This document shows positions 9,789 through 17,850 of a DNA stretch of 33,912 bases, piece by piece; within the stretch, counting starts at the first letter, position 1, and each line of letters begins with the position of its first letter. The stretch comes from Patescibacteria group bacterium. GTDB lineage: Bacteria; Patescibacteriota; Patescibacteriia; Patescibacteriales; JAQVLT01. Position numbers and translations under genes: made by a program. The stretch covers positions 1 through 33,912 of the forward strand of contig JAQVLT010000010.1 in the NCBI GenBank assembly GCA_028704015.1. The letters run 5' to 3'. Below the pieces are notes generated by a model. The model was not told the origin of the DNA, searched no databases, and saw only the letters and a list, made by a program, of their open reading frames with translations.

Positions 9789-10640
9789 TTATATAGAGAA
9801 AAGTTCCTTGGCATTAGCCGTGGTTATTTCCGCCACTTTTTCTACGGTTAAATTTTTTATTTCCGCAATTCTTTGCGCGACATGCTTTACCAAAACCGGT
9901 TCATTCCTTTTACCGCGAAAAGGTTCCGGTGTCATGTACGGGCAATCGGTTTCTACCATAAATTTTTCAAACGGCATTTTTCTGATTAGGTCGTCCCACA
10001 TTTTGCTAAAAGTAATTAAACCCGTAAAAGAAATTATTAAACCGAGAGAAAAATATTTCCATGCTAAATCTTCATCTCCAGAAAAACAATGCATTACGCC
10101 CCAAGCATTGTTTGTTGGGAATAATTCTTTATTTTGTTTTTTAAAATCTTGCAAAATCGCAAGCATGTCATCATGCGCCTGGCGGCAATGTATAATAACA
10201 GGCAAATTCAATCTTCTTGCGAGAATTAATTGCTGGATAAAAATTTCCTTTTGCTTATTTTTTATTGCCTTCACATCGCCGGTTAAATTAATATGATGAT
10301 AATCCAAACCGATCTCGCCTATTGCTACTACTTTTTCAAACCGGGCCAATTTTTCGTAGTTGTCATAGCTAAACTCTTCGGACTTGGTAACAAAATCATA
10401 TTCATTATTTTCATCTTCGGCATGAACCGCTTCCAAATGTATTGGATGCAAACCTATAGCCGTATACACTCCTTTTTGATATTTATTTGCAAAGTCAAGC
10501 GCTCTTTTTGAGGTTTTATATTCTGTGCCAACCAAAATCATCCAAGTATCCTCATTTAGAGCGCGATGAATTACTTCGTCAGAATCAGTGATAAATGCAT
10601 TAAAATTAACGTGCGCATGTGTATCTATTAACTTAGGCAT
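9789..10640 (-). CDS. TatD-family metal-dependent deoxyribonuclease
   Basis: This 283-residue TIM-barrel hydrolase has the metal ligands in order: DTHAHVNF (the HxH pair, His8 and His10), AIGEIGLDYH with the bridging Glu, PVIIHCRQAHDD, MHCFSGD and MVETDCPYMTPEPFRG with the final Asp. TatD proteins are magnesium-dependent 3'-5' exonucleases or D-aminoacyl-type hydrolases; DNA repair and turnover are the usual assigned roles. The protein is 15-25 residues longer than typical, with an insert around EAVHAEDENNEYDFVTKSEE. It is transcribed away from secE. Confidence 0.92.
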   Translation of the reverse strand: MPKLIDTHAHVNFNAFITDSDEVIHRALNEDTWMILVGTEYKTSKRALDFANKYQKGVYTAIGLHPIHLEAVHAEDENNEYDFVTKSEEFSYDNYEKLARFEKVVAIGEIGLDYHHINLTGDVKAIKNKQKEIFIQQLILARRLNLPVIIHCRQAHDDMLAILQDFKKQNKELFPTNNAWGVMHCFSGDEDLAWKYFSLGLIISFTGLITFSKMWDDLIRKMPFEKFMVETDCPYMTPEPFRGKRNEPVLVKHVAQRIAEIKNLTVEKVAEITTANAKELFSI

Positions 10641-10714
10641 ATAATAAACTATTTTTAAAAATATTAATAATTATATGATAATTTTACCATTTAATAATAA
10701 AACTTCAAGAGTTC

Positions 10715-10748
10715 TTGACAAGACTAAGTTTATTCTGTAATATATAAA
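10715..10748 (+). promoter_or_regulatory. Promoter of secE-nusG-rplK-rplA
   Basis: A perfect -35 TTGACA (10715-10720) is followed by an AT-rich TGTAATATATAAAT stretch. With a 15-17 base spacer the -10 is TGTAAT or TAATAT. The secE ATG lies about 55 bases downstream. Confidence 0.6.
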
Positions 10749-10755
10749 TATACAA

Positions 10756-10780
10756 ACGCCATCCACAGGCGCTTTTTAAT
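10756..10780 (+). promoter_or_regulatory. Small hairpin with T-run ahead of secE
   Basis: CGCC-ATCCACA-GGCG followed by CTTTTT lies between the predicted promoter and secE. It resembles a weak terminator or leader hairpin. A role in attenuation is only a guess. Confidence 0.35.
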
Positions 10781-10801
10781 TACTTAAATTCTATACATAA
10801 T

Positions 10802-10993
10802 ATGGGCACTAAAATAGCTAATTACATCAGAGAATCAATAGAAGAGATGAAAAAAGTCACTTGGCCTACCAAGAAAGAAACCACCAATTATACATTATTG
10901 GTTATCTTTTTTAGTTTAGGTGTGGCCGCTTTTTTAGGTGGTTTAGACTATATTTTTACTAAAATTTTAGAATACGTAATTAATCGCTATTAA
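10802..10993 (+). CDS. secE: Preprotein translocase subunit SecE
   Basis: This 63-residue single-span membrane protein clamps SecY in the secretion channel. The amphipathic EEMKKVTWPTKKETTNYT motif (about residues 14-31) is the SecE signature, followed by one membrane helix (about 32-56). Length matches the short bacterial form. It is the first gene of the secE-nusG-rplK-rplA run. Confidence 0.97.
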   Translation: MGTKIANYIRESIEEMKKVTWPTKKETTNYTLLVIFFSLGVAAFLGGLDYIFTKILEYVINRY

Positions 10994-11050
10994 TATATTC
11001 TAATCCGTCTCTCGCTCCAAAAAGCGTTGTCGCGGATTACTATAATAATT

Positions 11051-11596
11051 ATGGCTAAACAAATATTAAATCAAGGCCGACGCTGGTATGTTATTCACAC
11101 CTATTCAGGATATGAAGAAAATGTCGCGGAAAATTTACAACAAAGAATTGAATCCATGGACATGGAGGATAAAATTTTTAATATTTTAATTCCGAAGGAA
11201 AAAAAGATTAAAATAAAAAACGGCAAACGAAAAGTAATTGAAGAAAAAATATTTCCCGGCTATGTCTTAGTAGAAATGATAGTAAACGATGATTCTTGGT
11301 ATGTTGTTAGAAATACGCCAAACGTCACCGGATTCATCGGCACCGGCACAATTCCTACGCCAATCAGCGAAAAAGAAGTTAAAGCACTGCAAAAGAGAAT
11401 GGGCGTGGAAGAGCCAAAATTCAAAATCGACGTTTCTATTGGCTCTCCTGTTAGAATTACTGACGGCCCATTTAAAAATCTTGAAGGCAAGGTAACGCAA
11501 GTTGACGAAGCAAAAGGAAAAATTAAAGTTCTAGTTTCAATGTTCGGCCGCGAAACACCGGTAGAATTAGACTTTTTACAAATCAAAAAGCTTTAA
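11051..11596 (+). CDS. nusG: Transcription antitermination/elongation factor NusG
   Basis: This 181-residue factor binds RNA polymerase and couples it to the ribosome or Rho. The NGN domain begins RRWYVIHTYSGYEENVAENL and includes the KIFPGYVLVEM segment. The KOW domain holds GSPVRITDGPFKNLEGKV. The open frame starts at a TTG (11027), but the ATG at 11051-11053 gives the usual short lead-in MAKQILNQGRRWYV. Standard location after secE. Confidence 0.97.
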   Translation: MAKQILNQGRRWYVIHTYSGYEENVAENLQQRIESMDMEDKIFNILIPKEKKIKIKNGKRKVIEEKIFPGYVLVEMIVNDDSWYVVRNTPNVTGFIGTGTIPTPISEKEVKALQKRMGVEEPKFKIDVSIGSPVRITDGPFKNLEGKVTQVDEAKGKIKVLVSMFGRETPVELDFLQIKKL

Positions 11597-11722
11597 GCTT
11601 TTAGCTTTTAGCTTTTAGTAAATAAAAATAGCTTTAATTTGATACTGTAATTCTAGGGGGTGTAAAAACACAAGCTTCTTCCTTGGAAAGCTAACAGCTC
11701 AAAGCTTAAAGCTCAAAGCTAT
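11590..11722. repeat. Inverted word-repeat spacer nusG-rplK
   Basis: The left arm repeats TTTTAGC (AAGCTTTTAGCTTTTAGC and more), overlapping the nusG stop. The right arm has AAAGCTAACAGCTCAAAGC and TTAAAGCTCAAAGCT. They are reverse complements of the same AAAGCT word, so the spacer can fold back on itself. A small GTGT-AAAAA-CACA hairpin sits in the middle. Confidence 0.65.
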
Positions 11723-11725
11723 CTT

Positions 11726-12148
11726 ATGGCTAAAAAAATTAAAACAATTATAAAATTACAAATTCCAGCCGCGCAAGCCAATCCGGCGCCTCCGGTTGGC
11801 CCGGCATTAGGTCAGCACGGCTTAAATATTCAGGAATTCTGCCAAAAATTTAACGAAGCTTCCAAGAGCAGAATGGGAGACATCGTGCCTGTTGAAATTA
11901 CAGTTTTTGAAGATAGAACTTACACCTTTATCATGAAAACCCCTCCGGCAGCAGAATTAATCAAAAAATATGCCAAAATTCAGAAAGGTTCAGGCAAGCC
12001 GAATCTGGAAAAAAATGGCACACTCACTAAGGATCAAGTACGTGAAATTGCGCAAATTAAATTGCCTGATTTAAATACCGATGATGTAGAGCAAGCCATG
12101 AAAATGATTGAAGGCACTGCCAAACAAATGGGAGTGGAAGTAAAATAA
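11726..12148 (+). CDS. rplK: 50S ribosomal protein L11
   Basis: This 140-residue protein of the ribosomal GTPase-associated centre binds the 1070 region of 23S rRNA and is the site of stringent factor activation. [19 protein letters not shown] is the N-terminal signature. The C-terminal RNA-binding domain includes [20 protein letters not shown] and [26 protein letters not shown]. Length is exactly typical. Confidence 0.98.
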   Translation: MAKKIKTIIKLQIPAAQANPAPPVGPALGQHGLNIQEFCQKFNEASKSRMGDIVPVEITVFEDRTYTFIMKTPPAAELIKKYAKIQKGSGKPNLEKNGTLTKDQVREIAQIKLPDLNTDDVEQAMKMIEGTAKQMGVEVK

Positions 12149-12149
12149 A

Positions 12150-12235
12150 TTTGAGATCTTTAAGATAATTAAGAAAATTAGGATTATTGGGATAACAACA
12201 TCCTTACGATCTTAAAAATCTTAATGATCATAAAA
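12150..12235. repeat. Inverted word-repeat spacer rplK-rplA
   Basis: GATCTTTAAGATAATTAAG and AAAATTAGGATTATTGGGAT on the left face ACATCCTTACGATCTTAAAA and ATCTTAATGATC plus AAAAATCCTAAT on the right. The arms are near reverse complements. Confidence 0.65.
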
Positions 12236-12311
12236 ATCCTAATAAATAACTTGTGGGAGAATTGCGAAGTTAAAAATTATAAAGCCAAAGTATTAAGTCC
12301 CATTTTTTGGA

Positions 12312-12343
<32 letters not shown>

Positions 12344-12367
12344 GATTTCGTCCGCACCACGAAAATT

Positions 12368-13105
12368 ATGACAAAAAATAAAAAATCCGCCTCACGCGAG
12401 GCGAAGAAACCAGCTTCAAGCGATATGGTTGAACAAGAAAAAAAATCAACGGAAATTTCTAACGACAAAAATAAAATTTATCCGATTACTGAGGCAATTG
12501 AGTCAACCAAAAAATTAACTAAAACAAAATTTGATCCTACCATTGAAGTGCATTTTCGACTTGGCATTGATACCAAAAAAGGCGAACAGCAGGTCAGAGG
12601 TGCGGTAGCGTTGCCTCATGGTATTGGGAAGACAATTAAGGTGGCGGCTTTTGTAACTCTAGACAAAGAAAAGGAAGTTCGTGAAGCCGGAGCAGACATT
12701 GTTGGCGGAGAAGACCTAATCGCTCAAATCAAAGCTTCAGAGAAAACGGATTTCGAAGTTGCGGTTGCTGAACCTATCATGATGAAAAATCTATCGCAAA
12801 TCGCTAAAATATTAGGTACCAGAGGTTTGATGCCTTCTCCAAAAAATGAAACAGTTACGCCAAATCCCGCAAAAGCCGTGCTTGAATTAAAAAAAGGAAA
12901 AGTAAGCTTCAAAAATGATGACACCGGCAATGTTCATACTGTTATTGGTAAAGCAAGCTTTTCTTCCGAAAAATTGGTTGAAAATTTTAACACAATTTTA
13001 GATGCAATAAAGAAAGCTAAACCTTCTTCTTCAAAGGGCGTCTATATAAAAAATATTTCTATCAGCTCAACGATGGGCCCGGGAATAAGAGTGCAAATCG
13101 CCTAA
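12368..13105 (+). CDS. rplA: 50S ribosomal protein L1 with an unusual N-terminus
   Basis: This 245-residue protein of the ribosomal L1 stalk normally also represses its own mRNA. KFDPTIEVHFRLGIDTKKGE, QQVRGAVALPHGIGKTIKVA, GTRGLMPSPKNETVTPNPA and the end KGVYIKNISISSTMGPGIRV are L1 signatures. The first 40 or so residues (TKNKKSASREAKKPASSDM and onwards) are Lys/Ser/Glu-rich and unlike the usual L1 start. A palindrome, CGCCTC-ACGC-GAGGCG, lies in this extension at 12388-12403. The frame is open to 12224, but that part is word-repeat spacer with poor protein character, so the ATG at 12368 is chosen. The usual downstream neighbours rplJ-rplL are absent. Confidence 0.95.
   Translation: MTKNKKSASREAKKPASSDMVEQEKKSTEISNDKNKIYPITEAIESTKKLTKTKFDPTIEVHFRLGIDTKKGEQQVRGAVALPHGIGKTIKVAAFVTLDKEKEVREAGADIVGGEDLIAQIKASEKTDFEVAVAEPIMMKNLSQIAKILGTRGLMPSPKNETVTPNPAKAVLELKKGKVSFKNDDTGNVHTVIGKASFSSEKLVENFNTILDAIKKAKPSSSKGVYIKNISISSTMGPGIRVQIA
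12388..12403. repeat. Small palindrome inside the rplA N-terminal extension
   Basis: CGCCTC-ACGC-GAGGCG, a perfect 6-base-pair stem, is much more GC-rich than the A-rich surroundings. It encodes part of the non-conserved extension (SASREAK). Confidence 0.6.
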
Positions 13106-13120
13106 CTTGAATCAAATAAC

Positions 13121-13147
13121 AAAAATCCCGATTATTCGGGATTTTTT
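13121..13147 (+). terminator. Rho-independent terminator after rplA
   Basis: AAAAATCCCG-ATTATT-CGGGATTTTTT is a strong 10-base-pair stem with a T-run, 15 bases after the rplA stop. Confidence 0.9.
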
Positions 13148-13162
13148 GTTTGCATTTTATTG

Positions 13163-13195
13163 CTCGTTGTTACGTGTTATGTGCTATGTAATAAG
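13163..13195. repeat. Degenerate word repeat between rplA and the dCMP deaminase gene
   Basis: GTTACGTGTTATGTGCTATG is the reverse complement of the words seen before groEL and groES (CATAACACGTAAC). Confidence 0.6.
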
Positions 13196-13273
13196 TGATT
13201 TGCCCTCCCCCCTACTCTTTGCTAAAATAATAAGGCACAATAATTATTATCCACATAAACTATGAATTTTCGC

Positions 13274-13311
13274 GGCATTCGCATTAATTTGTAGATTTGC
13301 ATTATTTTTTT
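13274..13311. repeat. Dispersed 38-base repeat, copy 2
   Basis: It matches 1855-1892 at 35 of 38 positions, with the core ATTTGTAGATTTGCATTATT identical. It directly abuts the dCMP deaminase start codon. Confidence 0.75.
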
Positions 13312-13839
13312 ATGCCTCGATTACAAAATCCAAAAACAGATCGCCTAAGCTGGGACGAAATGTTTATGAACCTGGCTTTATTAACCTCTCAACGTACCGC
13401 CTGCCGGTATCATGAATGCGGCGCGGTATTTGTTGATGCAAACAAAAGAATTATCTCAATCGGCTATAACGGCCCAACCGAAGGCGACTATCATTGCACC
13501 GAAGTCGGTTGCGCCAAAATTGATGGCGACCCAATGACAGGAGAGATAAAAAGATGCCGCGGAGCCCACGGCGAGATGAACGCCATTGTAAATTGCCAAG
13601 ATACCACCCGCCTAAGAGGAGCGACGCTTTATTCCGCAACACTCCCCTGTTATGACTGCATGAAAGTATTAAATAATGCCGGCATTAAGGAAATAATATA
13701 TTTTGAAGAATATGAACGCATAAAAGACGGCATTAAGGAAACTGAAAAAGAAAATGAATCGCACGAATTGGCCAAAAGCCGAGGCATAAATCTAAGAAAA
13801 TACGACGGGCCTATCTATATCATTAAAAAACACCAATAA
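13312..13839 (+). CDS. dCMP deaminase (ComEB-like)
   Basis: This 175-residue zinc enzyme turns dCMP into dUMP, the substrate of thymidylate synthase. The zinc and catalytic motifs are AHGEMNA (His86, Glu88) and LPCYDC (Cys113, Cys116). An extra Cys/His-rich segment between them (YHCTEVGCAKIDG, RCRG) resembles the additional zinc site of dCMP deaminases. The open frame begins at a TTG inside the 38-base repeat; the ATG at 13312 (MPRLQNPKTDRLSWDEMFM) fits the family. It opens the deoxynucleotide cluster. Confidence 0.93.
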   Translation: MPRLQNPKTDRLSWDEMFMNLALLTSQRTACRYHECGAVFVDANKRIISIGYNGPTEGDYHCTEVGCAKIDGDPMTGEIKRCRGAHGEMNAIVNCQDTTRLRGATLYSATLPCYDCMKVLNNAGIKEIIYFEEYERIKDGIKETEKENESHELAKSRGINLRKYDGPIYIIKKHQ

Positions 13840-13881
13840 ATAACCAATTAGTAATAGATATTTTAATTGAAATTTGTTTAT

Positions 13882-14304
13882 ATGGTTGAAAAAATTCAAA
13901 AAATTAGCGTAACAGCTTTTATCCTGTTTAATAATAAAGTATTAATATTAAAACGGTCAAAACAAGAAAAATTTTTACCTAATTATTATGAAATGCCTGG
14001 TGGCAAAGTTGAATTTGGTGAATCGCCAGACATGGCATTAATAAGAGAAATCAAAGAAGAGACAAATCTTAGTATAGAAATAATTAAACCGTATTCTTTT
14101 TTTTCTTATATTTCCGATAACAACCAAAGACATACTGTCGACATTCAATTTATAACTAAAATTAAAAGCAATGAAGCTGACGTTAAATTGTCCAACTCAC
14201 ATGATGACTATAAATTAATTGAAGTTGATGAAATAAATAATTATCAAATTTCCGATTATATGAAAATTGCTATTAACAAAGGTTTTAATGAAATAAAATT
14301 ATGA
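13882..14304 (+). CDS. Nudix hydrolase (MutT-like)
   Basis: This 140-residue Nudix protein carries a full Nudix box, GKVEFGESPDMALIREIKEE followed by T-N-L (about residues 41-63), which binds magnesium and cleaves nucleoside diphosphate-X bonds. The N-terminal strand KISVTAFILFNNKVLILKR is typical of MutT-like sanitising enzymes. The substrate cannot be read, but the setting between two deaminase-type genes suggests a (deoxy)nucleotide triphosphate. Its stop overlaps the next start (ATGA at 14301-14304), so the two are translationally coupled. The TTG at 13867 is an inferior start. Confidence 0.9.
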   Translation: MVEKIQKISVTAFILFNNKVLILKRSKQEKFLPNYYEMPGGKVEFGESPDMALIREIKEETNLSIEIIKPYSFFSYISDNNQRHTVDIQFITKIKSNEADVKLSNSHDDYKLIEVDEINNYQISDYMKIAINKGFNEIKL

Positions 14305-14849
14305 TTTTAGGCATACAAAAACTTCACGAATTAGTAAAAGAAGTTAAACTAGTGAAAAATCTTTGCGATCGCGAAATGAATAATCCCGAAGGCGCGGGTT
14401 TTGATTTGCGTCTGGGCGAAGTTTACGAGCTTGAAGGAGATGGCTTCCTGGGAGTTGAAGAAAGAGATACGCCAAAAGTAAAATCATTAGGCAAATTTAA
14501 TCCGGAAAAAATAAACGATGAAAATTATTTTATTTTTGAACCTGGGAAATATTATTTAATCAAAACGATAGAAAAAGTTAATTTACCGACCAATTTGTCA
14601 GGAATAATTTTTCCTCGTACCACCATGTTTCGCTCCGGCTTAGGATTGTTTAACGGCATAGTCCAACCCGGCTACTCGGGAGAATTAACTTTTGGGGTAT
14701 GTAATCTAGGCAAATCAAATATCAAAGTTTCTTTTGGCGCGCGCGTCGTGCACATCACTTTTCACGAAGTCTTGGGAGAAGGCAATCAATATCGCGGCCA
14801 ATGGCAAGGCGGACGCGTAGCGACAGACGGTAAAGAAACGCAAATTTAA
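14301..14849 (+). CDS. dCTP deaminase/dUTPase-fold protein with altered catalytic residues
   Basis: This 182-residue protein is of the trimeric dUTPase/dCTP deaminase superfamily. The core SGIIFPRTTMFRSGLGLFNG corresponds to the Dcd S-S-x-A-R-x-G-L loop and keeps the Arg. GIVQPGYSGELTFGVCNLG corresponds to Dcd motif D-P-G-W-S-G-x-x-x-L-E-x-x-N. The C-terminal YRGQWQGG resembles the Dcd tail Y-x-x-Q-x-G. At the place of the Dcd catalytic Glu there is Gly (FGVCN), and at the dUTPase catalytic Asp position there is Gln (VQPGY). Ordinary catalysis is therefore doubtful, or a different residue is used. It is coupled to the Nudix gene by an ATGA overlap. Confidence 0.8.
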   Translation: MILGIQKLHELVKEVKLVKNLCDREMNNPEGAGFDLRLGEVYELEGDGFLGVEERDTPKVKSLGKFNPEKINDENYFIFEPGKYYLIKTIEKVNLPTNLSGIIFPRTTMFRSGLGLFNGIVQPGYSGELTFGVCNLGKSNIKVSFGARVVHITFHEVLGEGNQYRGQWQGGRVATDGKETQI

Positions 14850-14859
14850 TTTCAAAAAT

Positions 14860-15429
14860 ATGAAATTAAATCCCAAAATAGAAAAAATAATCAAAGAAGA
14901 ATCCATGAAACTTCTGGAAAAATGCAAAGTTAACTGGGATATCCCCCATACGCTTGATACGGTAAAATGGATGAAAAAATTAATCAAAAACGAAGGTGGA
15001 AATGAAAAAATTTTAATTACCACGATGTATCTTCATGATACCGGCTATCCCTATCTGAAAAATTATAATTTTTCAGAACTAATAAAAAGCAAAGAAAATC
15101 ATGCGACAATTGCCGCGGAAAATGCAAAATATATTTTGAACAAATTAAATTTTACCAAAAAAGAAATCGCCTGCATTGCACACTTGATTAAATATCACGA
15201 CAAGCATAAAAATATAAAAACAAAAGACCGACAATTAGTAATGGAGGCGGATGCTTTAGCAAAAATTGATTGGTATATAGTAAAACCGAATCTTGATAAA
15301 GCTAACACGCAAAAATATTTTGATTATTACAAGAAAGAATGTCTGCCACACTTTAAAACCCAAACAGGTAAAAAACTAATTAAAACGATATTAAGTAGAG
15401 CGGAAAATTATTTAGCTAATTGGAAATAA
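14860..15429 (+). CDS. HD-domain hydrolase
   Basis: This 189-residue protein has the HD metal set: His30 (DIPHTLD), the His59-Asp60 doublet in MYLHDTGYP, His81 (ENHATIAAENA) and later IAHLIKYHDKHK plus a C-terminal Asp in EADALAKIDW. HD proteins are metal-dependent phosphohydrolases; many act on (deoxy)nucleotides or ribonucleotide signals. Its place in a dNTP cluster suggests a nucleotidase, but the exact substrate is not shown by the sequence. It begins 10 bases after the previous stop. Confidence 0.82.
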   Translation: MKLNPKIEKIIKEESMKLLEKCKVNWDIPHTLDTVKWMKKLIKNEGGNEKILITTMYLHDTGYPYLKNYNFSELIKSKENHATIAAENAKYILNKLNFTKKEIACIAHLIKYHDKHKNIKTKDRQLVMEADALAKIDWYIVKPNLDKANTQKYFDYYKKECLPHFKTQTGKKLIKTILSRAENYLANWK

Positions 15430-15476
15430 TTTAATTATAAGAATTAATTAATTTATAATTCGTAATTAAAAATTGT

Positions 15477-16469
15477 ATGCAACATCCAGAATATCAATAT
15501 TTAAATCTATTACAAGACATTCTTGACAATGGATCTGACAAAAAACTTTTTTTCACTCCCGAAGTTATTGAGCAATACAAACAGAAAGGTCAGGAACCGC
15601 CTTATATTAGATCGGTTTTTGGCCGTCAAATCAGATTTGATTTATCAAAAGGATTCCCCCTGCTAACAACAAAAAAAGTTTTTATCCGCGGCATTATTGA
15701 AGAATTGCTTTGGTTCTTGAGCGGTAGTTCAAATATTAAATATTTGGTGGATCATGACGTACGCATTTGGGATGACTGGGCATGGAAAAGATACCACAAA
15801 TATTGTCTGCAAAATTGTCCGGAAAAAGATTTGAGCCAGGAAGAATTTATAAAAAAAATCAAAGAACTGCCGGCAGATGACGAATTTGTAAAAAATTGGG
15901 GTGATCTAATAGTTGTTTACGGAAAAATGTGGCGTCGCTGGCCCGCTTCTGACGGCCGAGAAATAGACCAGCTCGGCTGGGTAATTCAAGGGCTAAAAGA
16001 CAAACCCTATCGAAAATCATACGTTGTTTCCGGCTGGAATCCTGATTTTATTTACGCCATGGCTTCCAAGGGCAATGCCAATGAAGTTCCGCCTTTCTGC
16101 CACACTACATTTCAATTTAACGTCACAAATGATAAACTCAATTTAGGGCTTTACCAACGTAGCGCCGATGTTTTTTTGGGCGTACCATTTAACATCGCTA
16201 GCTATGCACTGCTTTTGCAGATGGTATCGCAAGTTGTCGGAATTGAGCCGGGAGATTTTGTTCATACTTTTGGCGATGTTCATATTTATTCCAATCACTT
16301 TGACCAGATAAAAGAACAATTGTCTCGTGAACCAAAACCATTCCCAACAATGAAATTAAATCCTGAGATTAAAAATATAGATGATTTCAAGTATTCTGAT
16401 TTTACTTTGGAAAATTACGATCCACATCCGGCGATAAAAGCGGAAATAGCTAACATCGGCGGCTTCTAG
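15477..16469 (+). CDS. thyA: Thymidylate synthase ThyA
   Basis: This 330-residue folate-dependent enzyme methylates dUMP to dTMP. The phosphate-binding Arg loop [20 protein letters not shown], the catalytic Cys208 in [30 protein letters not shown] and [14 protein letters not shown] are all present. It is longer than E. coli ThyA (264). The extra residues lie around 105-145 ([18 protein letters not shown] and onward), the same place as the insert of the long Lactobacillus-type enzymes. It needs DHFR to recycle dihydrofolate, and that gene follows directly. Confidence 0.97.
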   Translation: MQHPEYQYLNLLQDILDNGSDKKLFFTPEVIEQYKQKGQEPPYIRSVFGRQIRFDLSKGFPLLTTKKVFIRGIIEELLWFLSGSSNIKYLVDHDVRIWDDWAWKRYHKYCLQNCPEKDLSQEEFIKKIKELPADDEFVKNWGDLIVVYGKMWRRWPASDGREIDQLGWVIQGLKDKPYRKSYVVSGWNPDFIYAMASKGNANEVPPFCHTTFQFNVTNDKLNLGLYQRSADVFLGVPFNIASYALLLQMVSQVVGIEPGDFVHTFGDVHIYSNHFDQIKEQLSREPKPFPTMKLNPEIKNIDDFKYSDFTLENYDPHPAIKAEIANIGGF

Positions 16470-16522
16470 CGAACTAGAAGTGCAAACTTTTTAAACTTTC
16501 ACCTTTAACCTTTTAACTTCGT

Positions 16523-16996
16523 ATGATTTCAATGATTTGCGCGGTTGGCAAAAATCGTGAAATAGGCTATAAAAATAAATTGCTCTGGGATATCCCCGAT
16601 GACATGAAGCATTTCAGAAATATTACTCGCGGCCATACGGTAATAATGGGGCAAAAAACCTACGAATCCCTGCAAATCAAGCCTTTGCCTAATCGCAAAA
16701 ATATTATTTTAACTTTTGATAAAAATTTTGAAGCTCCCGGCTGCGAGATCGCTTTTGATTTAGAAAAATTGGCTGAAGAATACAAAAATTCGTCGGAAGA
16801 AATTTTTATCATCGGCGGTGGCACAATCTACAAGCAATTCCTCCCCTACTCGCAAAAATTATATTTAACACTAGTTGATGACGCACCCGAGGCTGACGTT
16901 TATTTTCCTGATTTTTCTGAATTCAAAAATGTTATCAGTGAAGAAAAAAAAGAATACAATGGAATTAAATATAAATTTGTGGAATTAACAAGATAA
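16523..16996 (+). CDS. folA: Dihydrofolate reductase
   Basis: This 157-residue NADPH-dependent enzyme regenerates tetrahydrofolate from the dihydrofolate made by ThyA. ISMICAVGKNREIGYKNKLL, the catalytic acid Asp27 in LWDIPDDMKHF, GHTVIMGQKTYESL, PLPNRKNIILT and EIFIIGGGTIYKQFLP are the family motifs. Length is typical. It follows thyA by 53 bases. Confidence 0.97.
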   Translation: MISMICAVGKNREIGYKNKLLWDIPDDMKHFRNITRGHTVIMGQKTYESLQIKPLPNRKNIILTFDKNFEAPGCEIAFDLEKLAEEYKNSSEEIFIIGGGTIYKQFLPYSQKLYLTLVDDAPEADVYFPDFSEFKNVISEEKKEYNGIKYKFVELTR

Positions 16997-16999
16997 ATT

Positions 17000-17371
17000 A
17001 TGGGTATTAAAGTTGAATTCAATCCGGATTTAGCGCTACGGAATATCTCGGAATATAAAACCGGAAATAAAAAATTAGAAGAATGCATTCCGGAAAATTT
17101 GGAAATCGGAAAAATCTATGATTTTCTCAAGAGCGGACAAAGATTGTTCTGGTTAAATAACGATAAATTTTGGGGTAATGGCCAAATCCCGCTTTGCGAA
17201 ACCGACGGCAGCGAACACTTATCTCGTCCCTTGGCAAGCATAAAAATTTTAGAAGTTACTCATTTTTTGGACAACGACGGGAAAATTCAAACTAAAGGAA
17301 AATATAAAGTCATGGATGTGTTTGATATTAATGATAAAAAAATAAATTTTGAAGCTTGTAGACGAGTTTAA
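17000..17371 (+). CDS. Hypothetical protein of the dNTP cluster
   Basis: I do not recognise this 123-residue protein. It has a conserved-looking core, GKIYDFLKSGQRLFWLNNDK, then WGNGQIPLCETDG, LSRPLASIKILEVTHF and TKGKYKVMDVFDIND, which reads as a small mixed beta domain with several Trp/Phe and Gly. No membrane segment or signal peptide is seen. It starts three bases after the DHFR stop and ends just before the next Nudix gene, so it is clearly in the same operon. Confidence 0.75.
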   Translation: MGIKVEFNPDLALRNISEYKTGNKKLEECIPENLEIGKIYDFLKSGQRLFWLNNDKFWGNGQIPLCETDGSEHLSRPLASIKILEVTHFLDNDGKIQTKGKYKVMDVFDINDKKINFEACRRV

Positions 17372-17375
17372 TAAT

Positions 17376-17849
17376 ATGGAAACAAGAATAATAGTAGCGG
17401 GAATAATACAAAATGATGAGCAAATATTATTAGGCAAAAAAACCAAAGGACAACCGCCATATCCTGACGTATGGCATACAATAGGAGGCGGTATTTATGA
17501 AATTGAAAAAGGCATGCAGTTAATAAGTTCTGAAGATTATGACAATCTGTATTTTCATAATGAGCTAAAAAGAGAACTTCTGGAAGAGGCAAATATTTCA
17601 ATCAAAAATATCTCCTGCATTATTCCCCGATATCGGCAAAATCCAAGAGAGGCGGTAACAAAAAATAAAGACGGCGAAGACACTCATTATATTTTTCTGG
17701 AATATTTTTGCGAATTGGATTCAGGAAATCCCGCGCCTGGCGATGACATAGCAGAATTGTTATGGATAAACAGAAAAGAGCTTGAAAATATCAATTTAAC
17801 CCCTCCTAGCCAAGAAATGTATAAGGAATTAAGATGGCTAAACAATTAA
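17376..17849 (+). CDS. Nudix hydrolase with an expanded Nudix box
   Basis: This 157-residue protein begins METRIIVAGIIQNDEQILLGKK. The Nudix region starts WHTIGGGIYEIEKG and ends RELLEEANI, so the REx2EE part is intact, but about 15 residues (around LISSEDYDNLYFHNEL) are inserted between the glycine loop and the catalytic helix. This spacing departs from the strict GX5EX7REUXEEXGU pattern. The likely reaction is hydrolysis of a nucleotide or nucleotide-sugar pyrophosphate. The ATG at 17376 starts four bases after the upstream stop; the TTG at 17349 would overlap it. Confidence 0.82.
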   Translation: METRIIVAGIIQNDEQILLGKKTKGQPPYPDVWHTIGGGIYEIEKGMQLISSEDYDNLYFHNELKRELLEEANISIKNISCIIPRYRQNPREAVTKNKDGEDTHYIFLEYFCELDSGNPAPGDDIAELLWINRKELENINLTPPSQEMYKELRWLNN

Positions 17850-17850
17850 T

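Noticed and set aside
13841-13881. TTG start at 13867 for the first Nudix gene (and similar TTG starts for nusG, dCMP deaminase, atpB, the second Nudix gene, BaiN and the aminotransferase)
   Set aside because: In each case an ATG a few codons downstream matches the family N-terminus better and leaves sensible spacing to the upstream gene.
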